64,000 nt of DNA from Anaerostipes sp. (GTDB lineage: Bacteria > Bacillota > Clostridia > Lachnospirales > Lachnospiraceae). Position 1 is the first letter of the stretch. Each line of letters opens with the position of its first letter. This document shows, piece after piece, positions 49,242-57,322 of this stretch. The stretch spans positions 62,001 to 126,000 of the forward strand of contig NZ_JAGZSD010000001.1 in NCBI RefSeq assembly GCF_018381315.1, in the 5' to 3' direction. The notes beneath the pieces were generated by a model. That model was given only the letters and a program-made list of their open reading frames with translations, was not told the origin of the DNA and made no database searches. Made by a program: the position numbers and the translations under genes.

Positions 49242-50627
49242 ATGCAAGCATTTATGCAAGGCTTAAGTTCAGTTGTCAATTATCTATTAAGTTTGGGGGC
49301 GGCGATTTTTGTACCGATTATTATCATTATCGCCGGACTTATTGTTAAAATGAAAGTGAGAGATGCGGTTTCCGCAGGTATCACCCTTGGTGTGGCATTT
49401 ACAGGAATGACAATGCTCATTTCCTTCATGACAGACACCATCAGCCCGGCAGCGCAGGCCATGCTGAAATCAACCGGTATCTCACTGCCTATCGTTGATG
49501 GAGGATGGACTACGATGTCCACTATTTCATGGTCCTGGCCATATGCATTCTTAATGTTCCCGCTGCTGATTATTGTTAATGTTTTTATGTTGTTAATTAA
49601 TAAAACAAATACATTTAACGCCGATCTTTGGAATGTATGGGGCAAGATCTTTACTGCGGTAGCTGTTGTAGCCATCACAAAACCACATTTTGGAGCATTT
49701 GGTTCTATTGTGTGTGCGTTTGTTGTAGCGGCAATCCAGATTATATTTGAGCTGAAGGCAGCAGATATGCATCAGCACAGAATCGAAAAGCTTTCCGGAA
49801 TTCCGGGTGTTACCTGTACTCATAAGATGACCTTCTTAGGTGCCGTGATGTATCCGATCGACTGCATTTTAAGAAAGGTTCCTTCCCTGAACAAGCAGTT
49901 TGACGCTGCAGCATTAAAAGAAAAAGTTGGTATTTTTGCTGAAAACCACATCCTTGGATTTATTCTTGGTATTATTTTCGGAGTACTGGCAAGATACAGT
50001 GTTGCAGATACATTGACACTGGCAATCAAGGCCGCAACTGCGCTGACTTTATTCCCGGTTATCACAAAATACTTCATGCAGGCTCTGGCTCCGATCTCAG
50101 AGGCAGTCAGTGACTTCATGAATAAGAAGTTCTCCGGAAGAACTCTTGTTGTAGGACTTGACTGGCCGTTCCTTGGAGGATCCAATGAGATCTGGCTGGC
50201 AGTTATCTATTCAGTACCGATTACATTATTATTCTCAATGTTCCTTCCAGGAAATGAGATCCTTCCGTTTGCCGGAATCATCAACATTGCACTGGCTGTG
50301 CCGGCATTCCTTGTAACAGGAGGAAACCTGATCCGAATGATTATCCTGTGTACGATTTTTGCACCGGTCTTCTTATGGGTAGGTACTGCTTTTGCACCGT
50401 TTATGACAGACCTGGCAAGAACTACAGGGGCTGTATCACTGAAAGCAGGAGAGATGATCTCTAACAGTTCTATCGACGGACCGATCCAGACTTATGCGTT
50501 CTCACATGTATTTAAGATTTTGGACGGCGACTTTATTCCTTTGGTAATCCTGATTGTCTGGGTTGTATGCTTTGTATTCTATTACAGAAGCCTTGCCAAG
50601 GAAGCAAGAGAGGAAATGAACAGCTAA
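49242..50627 (+). CDS. PTS IIC component, galactitol type
   Basis: 461 residues with about ten to twelve hydrophobic segments. It belongs to the GatC family (LSLGAAIFVPIIIIIAGLIV, NVWGKIF, and GLDWPFLGGSNEIWLAV). It is the membrane channel of the PTS and defines substrate choice. Known GatC relatives take galactitol, xylitol, arabitol or similar polyols; the substrate here is not known. Confidence 0.92.
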   Translation: MQAFMQGLSSVVNYLLSLGAAIFVPIIIIIAGLIVKMKVRDAVSAGITLGVAFTGMTMLISFMTDTISPAAQAMLKSTGISLPIVDGGWTTMSTISWSWPYAFLMFPLLIIVNVFMLLINKTNTFNADLWNVWGKIFTAVAVVAITKPHFGAFGSIVCAFVVAAIQIIFELKAADMHQHRIEKLSGIPGVTCTHKMTFLGAVMYPIDCILRKVPSLNKQFDAAALKEKVGIFAENHILGFILGIIFGVLARYSVADTLTLAIKAATALTLFPVITKYFMQALAPISEAVSDFMNKKFSGRTLVVGLDWPFLGGSNEIWLAVIYSVPITLLFSMFLPGNEILPFAGIINIALAVPAFLVTGGNLIRMIILCTIFAPVFLWVGTAFAPFMTDLARTTGAVSLKAGEMISNSSIDGPIQTYAFSHVFKILDGDFIPLVILIVWVVCFVFYYRSLAKEAREEMNS

Positions 50628-50657
50628 TTTGAAGGACATAGAAAAGGAGAAATAGTT

Positions 50658-51662
50658 ATGCAGAGGTTTGTCAATGATCCGGATTACGTCGTTGAAGATA
50701 TGGTAAAAGGGTTTTTAAAAGCCCATGGAGATCTTATTGTTAAGTCTGAAGCCAACGACCGTGTGGTAAAGTACATAAATACACCGGTTGAGGGAAAAGT
50801 AGGACTGGTGACAGGCGGCGGAAGCGGACATGAACCTGCTTTTCTCGGATATGTCGGAAAGAATATGGTGGATGCTGTGGCAGTCGGCGAAGTTTTTTCT
50901 TCGCCGTCCGCCCAGGCATTCTATGATGCATTTATGGAAGCAGATGCAGGAAAAGGAGTAGCCTGCCTGTTCGGCAATTATGCCGGAGATAATATGAATG
51001 TGAAAATGGCTGTCCGAAAAGCTAAAAAAGCCGGTGTCACTGTTAAATATGTAACCGCAAACGATGATGTGGCTTCATCTCCGAAGGAAACAAAAGAAAA
51101 GCGGCATGGAATCGCAGGCGGCGTTTTTATGTGGAAGATCGGGGGAGCCAGAGCCGCAAAGGGCGGCAGCCTGGATGAAGTAATCGCTTCTGCACAGAAA
51201 GCTGTGGACAACACAAGGAGTATTTGTGTGGGATTAAGTCCGTGTGCTATACCGGCAGTGGGACATCCGAATTTCCAGATTGAAGAAGGAACCATGGAAG
51301 TAGGGATCGGACATCATGGGGAGCCGGGAATCAATGTGCAGGAATTAGAGCCTGCAGATAAGATTGCCCGCAATATGGCAGAAACTGTGGCAGAGGATCT
51401 TGAACTGAAAGATGGGGAAGAGGCAGCAGTGCTGCTTTCCGGTCTTGGTGCAACTCCGATTATGGAGTTATATGTACTGTATGATGAAATAGAAGCGTAC
51501 TTGAAAGAAAGAGGGATTTCCGTTTATAAAGTTTTTATCGGGGATTATGTGACTTCACTTGATATGAACGGAGCTGCCCTGACTGTGATGCGCCTGGATG
51601 ACGAATTAAAAGAACTGCTGGATTATGAGGCTAAGTCACCGGGTATAGAGGTCGGCAAGTAG
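50658..51662 (+). CDS. dhaK: DhaK-type dihydroxyacetone kinase subunit, paralogue 1
   Basis: 334 residues. Substrate-binding residues of DhaK are conserved: GGGSGHEPAFLGYVG (His56 equivalent), NYAGDNMNVKMA (Asp109 equivalent) and GIGHHGEPGI with the histidine that forms the hemiaminal bond with the ketone. DhaK binds dihydroxyacetone or related ketoses covalently and receives phosphate from DhaL. It is separated from DhaL by three genes, one of them a second DhaK, and lies directly after the PTS IIC gene. Confidence 0.9.
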   Translation: MQRFVNDPDYVVEDMVKGFLKAHGDLIVKSEANDRVVKYINTPVEGKVGLVTGGGSGHEPAFLGYVGKNMVDAVAVGEVFSSPSAQAFYDAFMEADAGKGVACLFGNYAGDNMNVKMAVRKAKKAGVTVKYVTANDDVASSPKETKEKRHGIAGGVFMWKIGGARAAKGGSLDEVIASAQKAVDNTRSICVGLSPCAIPAVGHPNFQIEEGTMEVGIGHHGEPGINVQELEPADKIARNMAETVAEDLELKDGEEAAVLLSGLGATPIMELYVLYDEIEAYLKERGISVYKVFIGDYVTSLDMNGAALTVMRLDDELKELLDYEAKSPGIEVGK

Positions 51663-51690
51663 AGACGGAAACGATGAAAGAGGGATTCTA

Positions 51691-53769
51691 GTGTATTTAG
51701 ACGAAAGAGGCTATTTAGTATTAAAAACAATTGTAAATAATCCGTCTATAACTGGAAAGGAAGTAGAGCAGTCTTTAGATTTGTCCAGGAAACAGGTTAG
51801 CTATACGATGGATAAGATCAACCAATACCTGGCGGATAACGGACTGCCCAAAATTGAAAGGCTGCGTACCGGAAAGTTTGTAATACCGGTTCCCGTGCTT
51901 GAACAGTACCGAACCGAAGATATGGGTATGAAAGATAATACTTATGTGTATTCAGACAAGGAACGGTGTGCGCTGATTTTTTTGATTCTTCTCTGTGCAA
52001 GAGAGGAACTGTCAATTTATCATTTTACATCAAAGCTGGATATCAGCAAGAATACATTTCTGATTGACGTTAAAAAACTGGAGGAAAGGCTTGCGCCGTA
52101 TGGGCTTGGAATCAATTACAGCAGACAGGACGGATATCACCTGGCGGGAAGTGAATTCTGCAAAAGGGAGGCTATGATCCCGATTATACGGCAGATTTTA
52201 AACATGCCCAACGGGCAGGAAGCAATTATGGAGATTTCCCAGGTGGATCCGGAGCTTATGAAACAGGTGCGGGGACAGATCAGTGTAATTGAAAATAAGC
52301 TGAAAATCCGCTTTACCGATGAAAGGCTTCGGGAGCTTCCCTACATCCTCTGCCTGGTGCTGATCCGCATCAAGAAAGGCAGGATACTGGAAGACCTTCC
52401 GGAATCTTTTCAGCATATCGCAGGAACAAAAGAGTACTCTGTCATGGTGGAGTTTGCCAAAGAACATGAGGTGTCATGGCAGACAGAGAAGATTTTCTTT
52501 GCCGCACAGATCCAGATTTCCAATTATCACAGTTTTCAGTCGGATAATCTGCGGAGTGAAGTAGAGATTATGGAAGCTGCCAGACAGGTGATTGATAACT
52601 TTGAAAAGATTATATGTGTCAACATTAAAGAACGGGACATCCTCCTGGAAGCTTTGTTTCAGCATGTGAAGCCGGCGTTTTACCGGGTGAAATACCACTA
52701 TCATATTGAACAGAGCATTGTGGATATGGTGCTTCCCAGATACAGCTCTCTTCATTCCATGGTTAAAAAGTCTATGAAGCCTCTGGAAGAGCTCGCAGGA
52801 AATGAATTTCCCGATGAAGAGCTGGTCTATATTACTGCACTTTTCGGAGCATGGCTGCAGAGAGAAGGAATTCTTGATATTCAGGATCAGAAAAAACGGG
52901 CTGTCATCGTCTGTGCAAACGGAGTCTCCGTGTCTAATTTCTTATTTTTTACACTTCGGGAATTGTTTCCTGAGATTGAATTTCTGACCTGTCTGTCCAT
53001 GAGAGACTTTACAGAATATAAGGAAGACTTTGACCTGGTTTTCACCATGGTGCGGCTGGAGACTGATAAGCTTCAGTTTCTTGTTAAACCATTTCTAGAC
53101 GAGGCTTCCAAGCACAAGTTCCGGGAAAAGGTACTGAGTGAGATTAACGGCATTATGCCTCACGAGATTGATGCAGCAGAAATTTTAAGAGCCGTGGAAC
53201 AGCATGCAGTGATCGAAGACCGGGAGGCACTGGTAAGAGAAATCAACAAAGTTCTGAATCCGGTCACTGTCCAGGGAGTTTCAGACAGAATGCCGGAGAT
53301 GAAGGAACAGCCTATGCTGGCGGATGTGCTGGTAAAGGAAACAATCCAGATATCAAAAGAACAGCTGACATGGGAGGAGGCCGTGAGGAAAGCGTCGGCT
53401 CCGCTGATTCAAAGAGGAGACATTGAACAGCGGTATGTGGAGAGGATGGTTCAGATCATCCGGGAAGATAAGCCATATATTATGATTGCCGACGGTGTGA
53501 TTATTGCCCATGCAGGTGTGGAGGACGGAGCCGGGAGGATCTGCATCTCGCTGTTAAAGCTTCCGGAAAAGATTGATGTGAACGGTTATTTAAAGGCCGA
53601 TATCGTAATTGTCCTGGGCACACCGGATGCCACAAAGCATTTGGGAGTTTTATTCCAGCTCAATGAGATACTGGAGGATCCATCTGCACTGAAACAGCTG
53701 AAGATGGCAGAACAGCCGGAAGACATCCTTAACATTGTTCAAAAAGAAAAGGAGAAATCATTATGTTAG
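51691..53769 (+). CDS. PRD-containing PTS-regulated transcription factor (MtlR/BglG type)
   Basis: 692 residues from a GTG start (51691) after AAAGAGGGA. Domains: N-terminal helix-turn-helix pair (about 1-120), PRD1 and PRD2 (about 175-390), a GatB-like EIIB module with VIVCANGVSVSN (about 410), and a C-terminal EIIA-2 module with the histidine in DGVIIAHAGVEDG (about 610). Phosphorylation by the PTS on PRD histidines and the EIIA/EIIB modules tunes its DNA binding, usually activating the operon when substrate is present. It is placed in the middle of the operon it probably controls. Confidence 0.9.
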   Translation: MYLDERGYLVLKTIVNNPSITGKEVEQSLDLSRKQVSYTMDKINQYLADNGLPKIERLRTGKFVIPVPVLEQYRTEDMGMKDNTYVYSDKERCALIFLILLCAREELSIYHFTSKLDISKNTFLIDVKKLEERLAPYGLGINYSRQDGYHLAGSEFCKREAMIPIIRQILNMPNGQEAIMEISQVDPELMKQVRGQISVIENKLKIRFTDERLRELPYILCLVLIRIKKGRILEDLPESFQHIAGTKEYSVMVEFAKEHEVSWQTEKIFFAAQIQISNYHSFQSDNLRSEVEIMEAARQVIDNFEKIICVNIKERDILLEALFQHVKPAFYRVKYHYHIEQSIVDMVLPRYSSLHSMVKKSMKPLEELAGNEFPDEELVYITALFGAWLQREGILDIQDQKKRAVIVCANGVSVSNFLFFTLRELFPEIEFLTCLSMRDFTEYKEDFDLVFTMVRLETDKLQFLVKPFLDEASKHKFREKVLSEINGIMPHEIDAAEILRAVEQHAVIEDREALVREINKVLNPVTVQGVSDRMPEMKEQPMLADVLVKETIQISKEQLTWEEAVRKASAPLIQRGDIEQRYVERMVQIIREDKPYIMIADGVIIAHAGVEDGAGRICISLLKLPEKIDVNGYLKADIVIVLGTPDATKHLGVLFQLNEILEDPSALKQLKMAEQPEDILNIVQKEKEKSLC

Positions 53770-54431
53770 AATCATTAAAAAAAGATGTAGTAGAGATTGC
53801 AAAGAGAGCACAGAAGGACGGATTGTGCAAACACTTATCCGGAAACTTCAGTGCCAGAGATAAAGAGACAGGATATGTAGTTATCACACCTACCCAGGTA
53901 GACAGGGAACTGCTCACTCCGCGGGATATGGTTGTCTTGGATTTGGATGCCAATGTCATTGAAAACCTTTCCGGACTGCGTCCTACCAGTGAGTCTCTGA
54001 TGCACTTACAGATCTATAAGACAAGACCGGATGTAAATGCTGTTGCCCATACACACTCTATGTATGCAACCACATTTGCAGTGCTGAAAAAGCCGATCCC
54101 TGCCGTTGTATATGAAGTTGCAAACCTCGGCGTAAGCAAATCAAGAATCCCGGTAGCACCTTACGGACGTCCAGGATCCACAGACCTTTCTGACAGTGTC
54201 ATTGAACCGGTTCAGGAAGCAGACTGCTTCCTTCTCCAGGGACACGGTGCAGTTGCCGTAGACGGCAGAGAGATTTATGACGCTTACCTGAAAGCATCTT
54301 ACATTGAAGAACTGGCTCAGTTATACTTTAACTCTCTTGTTGCCAACGGCGGACAGGAACCAGATTATTTCCCACCAGAAGAATTACAGAGCTGGGCTTA
54401 TCCTTCACAGATTAAATTTCCAAACAAATAA
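53763..54431 (+). CDS. Class II aldolase (fuculose-phosphate aldolase/ribulose-phosphate epimerase family)
   Basis: 222 residues; it overlaps the regulator gene by 7 nt. The zinc site is visible: Glu in PTSESLMH, two histidines in AHTHSMYATTF and the third in LLQGHGAVAVDG. LSGNFSARD is the N-terminal phosphate-binding loop. The family cleaves or epimerises sugar 1- or 5-phosphates by retro-aldol chemistry, for example L-fuculose 1-phosphate to DHAP and lactaldehyde. With a PTS making the sugar phosphate and DhaK/DhaL acting on a triose product, cleavage is more likely than epimerisation; this is inference. Confidence 0.87.
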   Translation: MLESLKKDVVEIAKRAQKDGLCKHLSGNFSARDKETGYVVITPTQVDRELLTPRDMVVLDLDANVIENLSGLRPTSESLMHLQIYKTRPDVNAVAHTHSMYATTFAVLKKPIPAVVYEVANLGVSKSRIPVAPYGRPGSTDLSDSVIEPVQEADCFLLQGHGAVAVDGREIYDAYLKASYIEELAQLYFNSLVANGGQEPDYFPPEELQSWAYPSQIKFPNK

Positions 54432-54443
54432 GGAGCGTGAATC

Positions 54444-55451
54444 ATGAAGAAGATTATCAATGAGCCGGACCATTATTTAAAAGAGATGCTGGAAGGTATC
54501 TATATTGCACACAAAGACATGGTCACCTGTACAGATGATGATTTGCAGTGTCTTGTAACAAAGCACAAAAAAGAAGGAAAAGTCGGCATCGCCACAGGAG
54601 GCGGTTCCGGACATCTGCCTTTGTTCCTGGGATATGTGGGAGAAGGCATGCTGGACGGATGCTGTGTAGGAGATGTATTCCAGTCTCCAAGCGCAGATCA
54701 GATGCTGGCTGTGACAAAAGAAATTGACAGCGGAGCAGGCGTGCTTTACATCTATGGAAATTACAACGGAGATATTTTTAACTTTGATATGGCCGCGGAG
54801 ATGGCAGATATGGAAGAAGACATCCGTGTAGAGACTGTCCTTGGAGCAGATGATGTGGCTTCAGCAGGGCCGTCTGCACCGGGCGAGAAGAGCACACGCC
54901 GCGGAGTGGCAGGCATATTCTTTGTATTTAAATGTGCAGGTGCCGCCGCAGACAAGATGATGGATCTTGACAATGTAAAAAGAATTGCAGACAAAGCAAA
55001 CGCAAATGTGCGGACTATGGGTGTTGCCCTGACTCCTTGTGTTGTTCCGAGAGTAGGAAAGGCAGGCTTCTCTATTGGGGAAGATGAGATGGAGATCGGT
55101 ATGGGTATCCATGGAGAGACAGGAATCCGCCGCGGAAAGATCGAACCGGCAGATCAGATCGTGGATGAAATGCTGAATCAGATCGTTGCAGACCTTCCAT
55201 ATGAGAGCGGCGATGAAGTGGCAGTACTCGTAAACGGGCTTGGGGCTACAACATTGGATGAGCAGTATATTGTGACCCGCCGCATTGACCAGGTGCTTGC
55301 AGAAAAGGGCATCAGTGTACACAGATATTATGTCGGAGAGTATGCGACGGCATTGGAAATGGCTGGCTTCTCTATTTCTCTGCTGAAACTGGATGATGAA
55401 CTGAAAGAAATGCTGGATACGGACGCGAAGACACCATTTTTCCGCCAATAA
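54444..55451 (+). CDS. DhaK-type kinase subunit, paralogue 2
   Basis: 335 residues, clearly a second DhaK (GGGSGHLPLFLGYVGEGM, NYNGDIFNFDMA, EIGMGIHGETGI). The three substrate-contact positions (His, Asp, His) are kept, but the first motif reads GHLP in place of GHEP, and the second has DIF in place of DNM. The changed neighbours suggest a ketose other than dihydroxyacetone, for example a four-carbon ketose, or a heteromer with paralogue 1. It is followed after 20 nt by dhaL. Confidence 0.88.
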   Translation: MKKIINEPDHYLKEMLEGIYIAHKDMVTCTDDDLQCLVTKHKKEGKVGIATGGGSGHLPLFLGYVGEGMLDGCCVGDVFQSPSADQMLAVTKEIDSGAGVLYIYGNYNGDIFNFDMAAEMADMEEDIRVETVLGADDVASAGPSAPGEKSTRRGVAGIFFVFKCAGAAADKMMDLDNVKRIADKANANVRTMGVALTPCVVPRVGKAGFSIGEDEMEIGMGIHGETGIRRGKIEPADQIVDEMLNQIVADLPYESGDEVAVLVNGLGATTLDEQYIVTRRIDQVLAEKGISVHRYYVGEYATALEMAGFSISLLKLDDELKEMLDTDAKTPFFRQ

Positions 55452-55471
55452 GTAAGGAGGCACGTTAAAGA

Positions 55472-56095
55472 ATGGACAACAGTTATTTAATCAGACTTTT
55501 AAAAGAGATCAGTGATATCATGGCTGAAAACAGGGAGCACCTGATCGAGATGGACAGCATTGTCGGTGACGGAGATTTAGGGCTTACCATGGGTGACGGA
55601 TTTAAGGCTGCCTATGAGAAGGTTGCAGACGGATCTATTACGGATGCAGGAAAGCTTTTATATCAGGCCGGTAAGGCTATGGCATCTGCTGTGCCTTCAA
55701 CAATGGGGACATTGATGGCGTCAGGCCTTATGCAGGCAGGAAAAGTCCTGAAAGGCACAGAGACACTTGAGAATGCGGATGTGGCAAAGATTTTTGAAGC
55801 CTATGAAGCAGGTGTTGCAAACAGAGGAAAAGCCAAGGTTGGAGAGAAAACCTTCATCGACGGCATTCACCCGGCAGTGGAGAGCATGAATGCTTCAGCG
55901 GCAGAGGGTGCTTCATTGGAAGACATGGCAGCAGGAGCTGTGAAAGCAGCGGAGGAAGGCTTTAAAAATACAACCACAATGCTTGCCGTTCACGGGCGGG
56001 CGGCTACCAGGGGAGAGGCATCAAGAAGCCTTGAAGATCCGGGAGCTTATGTAGCAGTTTTGATCATGAGGGCATTTGAAAACAGTACCAAATAA
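55472..56095 (+). CDS. dhaL: DhaL-type dihydroxyacetone kinase nucleotide-binding subunit
   Basis: 207 residues. The magnesium-ADP/ATP site is in DSIVGDGDLGLTMGDG, then AMASAVPSTMGTLMASGL and HGRAATRGEASRSLEDPGA. DhaL holds the nucleotide that phosphorylates the ketone held by DhaK. In PTS-dependent systems ADP on DhaL is rephosphorylated by DhaM; no DhaM gene is in the window, so phosphate may come from a distant DhaM or from ATP exchange. Last gene of the operon, followed by a strong terminator. Confidence 0.92.
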   Translation: MDNSYLIRLLKEISDIMAENREHLIEMDSIVGDGDLGLTMGDGFKAAYEKVADGSITDAGKLLYQAGKAMASAVPSTMGTLMASGLMQAGKVLKGTETLENADVAKIFEAYEAGVANRGKAKVGEKTFIDGIHPAVESMNASAAEGASLEDMAAGAVKAAEEGFKNTTTMLAVHGRAATRGEASRSLEDPGAYVAVLIMRAFENSTK

Positions 56096-56122
56096 TCAGC
56101 ACCAAATAAAATAGCATAAATG

Positions 56123-56163
56123 AAATCGGATCGGCATATATAAAATGCCGGTCCGATTTTTTT
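56123..56163 (+). terminator. Terminator of the PTS-DhaKL operon
   Basis: AAATCGGATCGGCAT (56123-56137) pairs with ATGCCGGTCCGATTT (56145-56159), one G-U, followed by TTTT. Confidence 0.93.
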
Positions 56164-56217
56164 ATTGCACAGGAAAGTGCATCCCATGAAATAAAAAACA
56201 CTCCGTGCAGGATGCGT
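56161..56217. repeat. Dispersed palindromic element, copy 3
   Basis: It directly continues the terminator T-tract. The core GGAAAGTGCATCCCATGAAA with following TAAAAAAC is identical to that at 32008, and ACTCCGTGCAGGATGCG matches the copy at 11407-11423. The left arm is mutated (TTGCACAGG), so the hairpin is broken. Confidence 0.68.
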
Positions 56218-56310
56218 ACTTTGTTCTGCTGTATAATACTTGTAAGTATTACCAGAAAATGATATACTAAATATAAATAACTATATATTTAAATGTATAA
56301 GGGGCAAGTT

Positions 56311-56358
56311 ATGATATCTGGAGATTTAACAAGCAGAGAAATAAAGTCTAAACTTTAG
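56311..56358 (+). CDS. Possible 15-residue leader ORF overlapping the next ribosome site
   Basis: ATG at 56311 with AGGGG 6 nt upstream, reading MISGDLTSREIKSKL and stopping at TAG (56356-56358). The stop codon lies inside the AGGAGG of the next gene (56357-56362). This could couple translation of the two. An AATACTTGTAAGTATT palindrome (56235-56250) lies near the presumed -10 TATAAT at 56232. Confidence 0.4.
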   Translation: MISGDLTSREIKSKL

Positions 56359-56369
56359 GAGGAAACAAT

Positions 56370-57188
56370 ATGAGAAAAATAGGATATATAAAAATTTTTG
56401 CTTCATTTGCAGTGAGTGCGCTTATGCTGCTTGGCTCTGCAGCTTATGGTCCTGTTCCTGTAAAAGCGCAGACTTTACAGGAACAGGATAGTGCTCCCGG
56501 GATTTTAGAATCTGATGATTTTGACACACCAGCTGAGTATGAACAATATATGAAACGTCTCCATACATATAAAGATTATCAGTACAAGATAGAAAAAGAC
56601 AGCAAAGAGAAAAATGGATATAAACTGAATATTAAAAGATATACCGGGCCTGAACAATCAATTTCTGTTCCATCCAAAATATTAAGTACTCCAGTAAGGA
56701 CAATTTCCAGCGGAACTTTTAAAAATAAAACGGGATTAAAAAAAATCAAAGTTCCCGAAAGCATATATACAATACAAAAAGGTGCATTCAGCGGATGTAA
56801 AGCAAAAATTAAAAAGCCGTCTTTTCTTAAAAAGCAGAAGAACGGATCTTATACAGCAATTGCCCAAGTGAAGATTCCCAAGAAGGGAAAAAACAAAAAA
56901 GTAAACTATAAAGCTTCTAAAGTTACTAAAATTACTGCCTCTAAGAAGAGTATTAAGCTGAAGAAAGGAAAGAAGAAAAAAATCTATACAAGGGTATATA
57001 TTTCAGGAAAGAAGAAACAAGGATACTTGGATTATTCCATTTTAAAATTCACATCTTCCAATAAAAAAGTTGTAAAAGTGAGTAAGTATGGAAATATAAA
57101 AGCATTAAAAAAAGGAAAAGCAACAATTAAAGTAAAGTTAAGGATTTCTGGGAAATCCTATAAAATTAAAGTAAAAGTTACAAAATAA
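56370..57188 (+). CDS. Secreted protein with LRR-like and Ig-like repeats, very basic
   Basis: 272 residues with a signal peptide (about 1-34, hydrophobic core and cleavage near VKAQ). Residues about 85-155 resemble one or two BspA-type leucine-rich repeats (SISVPSKI, TISSGTFKNKTGLKKIKVP, IQKGAFSGC). The C-terminal 85 residues look like a bacterial Ig-like (Big2) domain (FTSSNKKVVKVSKYGNIKAL, then KGKATIKVKL). It is extremely lysine-rich, with an A/T-rich sequence unlike its neighbours. There is no LPXTG anchor, so it is probably secreted or bound to the wall by charge. The function is unknown. Confidence 0.75.
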   Translation: MRKIGYIKIFASFAVSALMLLGSAAYGPVPVKAQTLQEQDSAPGILESDDFDTPAEYEQYMKRLHTYKDYQYKIEKDSKEKNGYKLNIKRYTGPEQSISVPSKILSTPVRTISSGTFKNKTGLKKIKVPESIYTIQKGAFSGCKAKIKKPSFLKKQKNGSYTAIAQVKIPKKGKNKKVNYKASKVTKITASKKSIKLKKGKKKKIYTRVYISGKKKQGYLDYSILKFTSSNKKVVKVSKYGNIKALKKGKATIKVKLRISGKSYKIKVKVTK

Positions 57189-57194
57189 AATGAA

Positions 57195-57246
57195 AAAACT
57201 TCTGCAATGCACTGCCGGCAGCGGGCTGTGCTGCAGAGGTTTTTTT
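57195..57246 (+). terminator. Terminator after the secreted protein gene
   Basis: AACTTCTGCA (57197-57206) pairs with TGCAGAGGTT (57232-57241), one G-U, with inner pairing in the loop, then six T residues. Confidence 0.8.
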
Positions 57247-57278
57247 CTTAATGATTTTCCTAATGTTTGGAAGAAGTA

Positions 57279-57287
57279 TGGTATAAT
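57279..57287 (+). promoter_or_regulatory. Extended -10 promoter of the iron alcohol dehydrogenase gene
   Basis: TGGTATAAT, 36 nt before the ATG at 57323. Confidence 0.6.
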
Positions 57288-57322
57288 AAGTTTATGAAAT
57301 AAGAAATCAAGGAGGAAACAAT

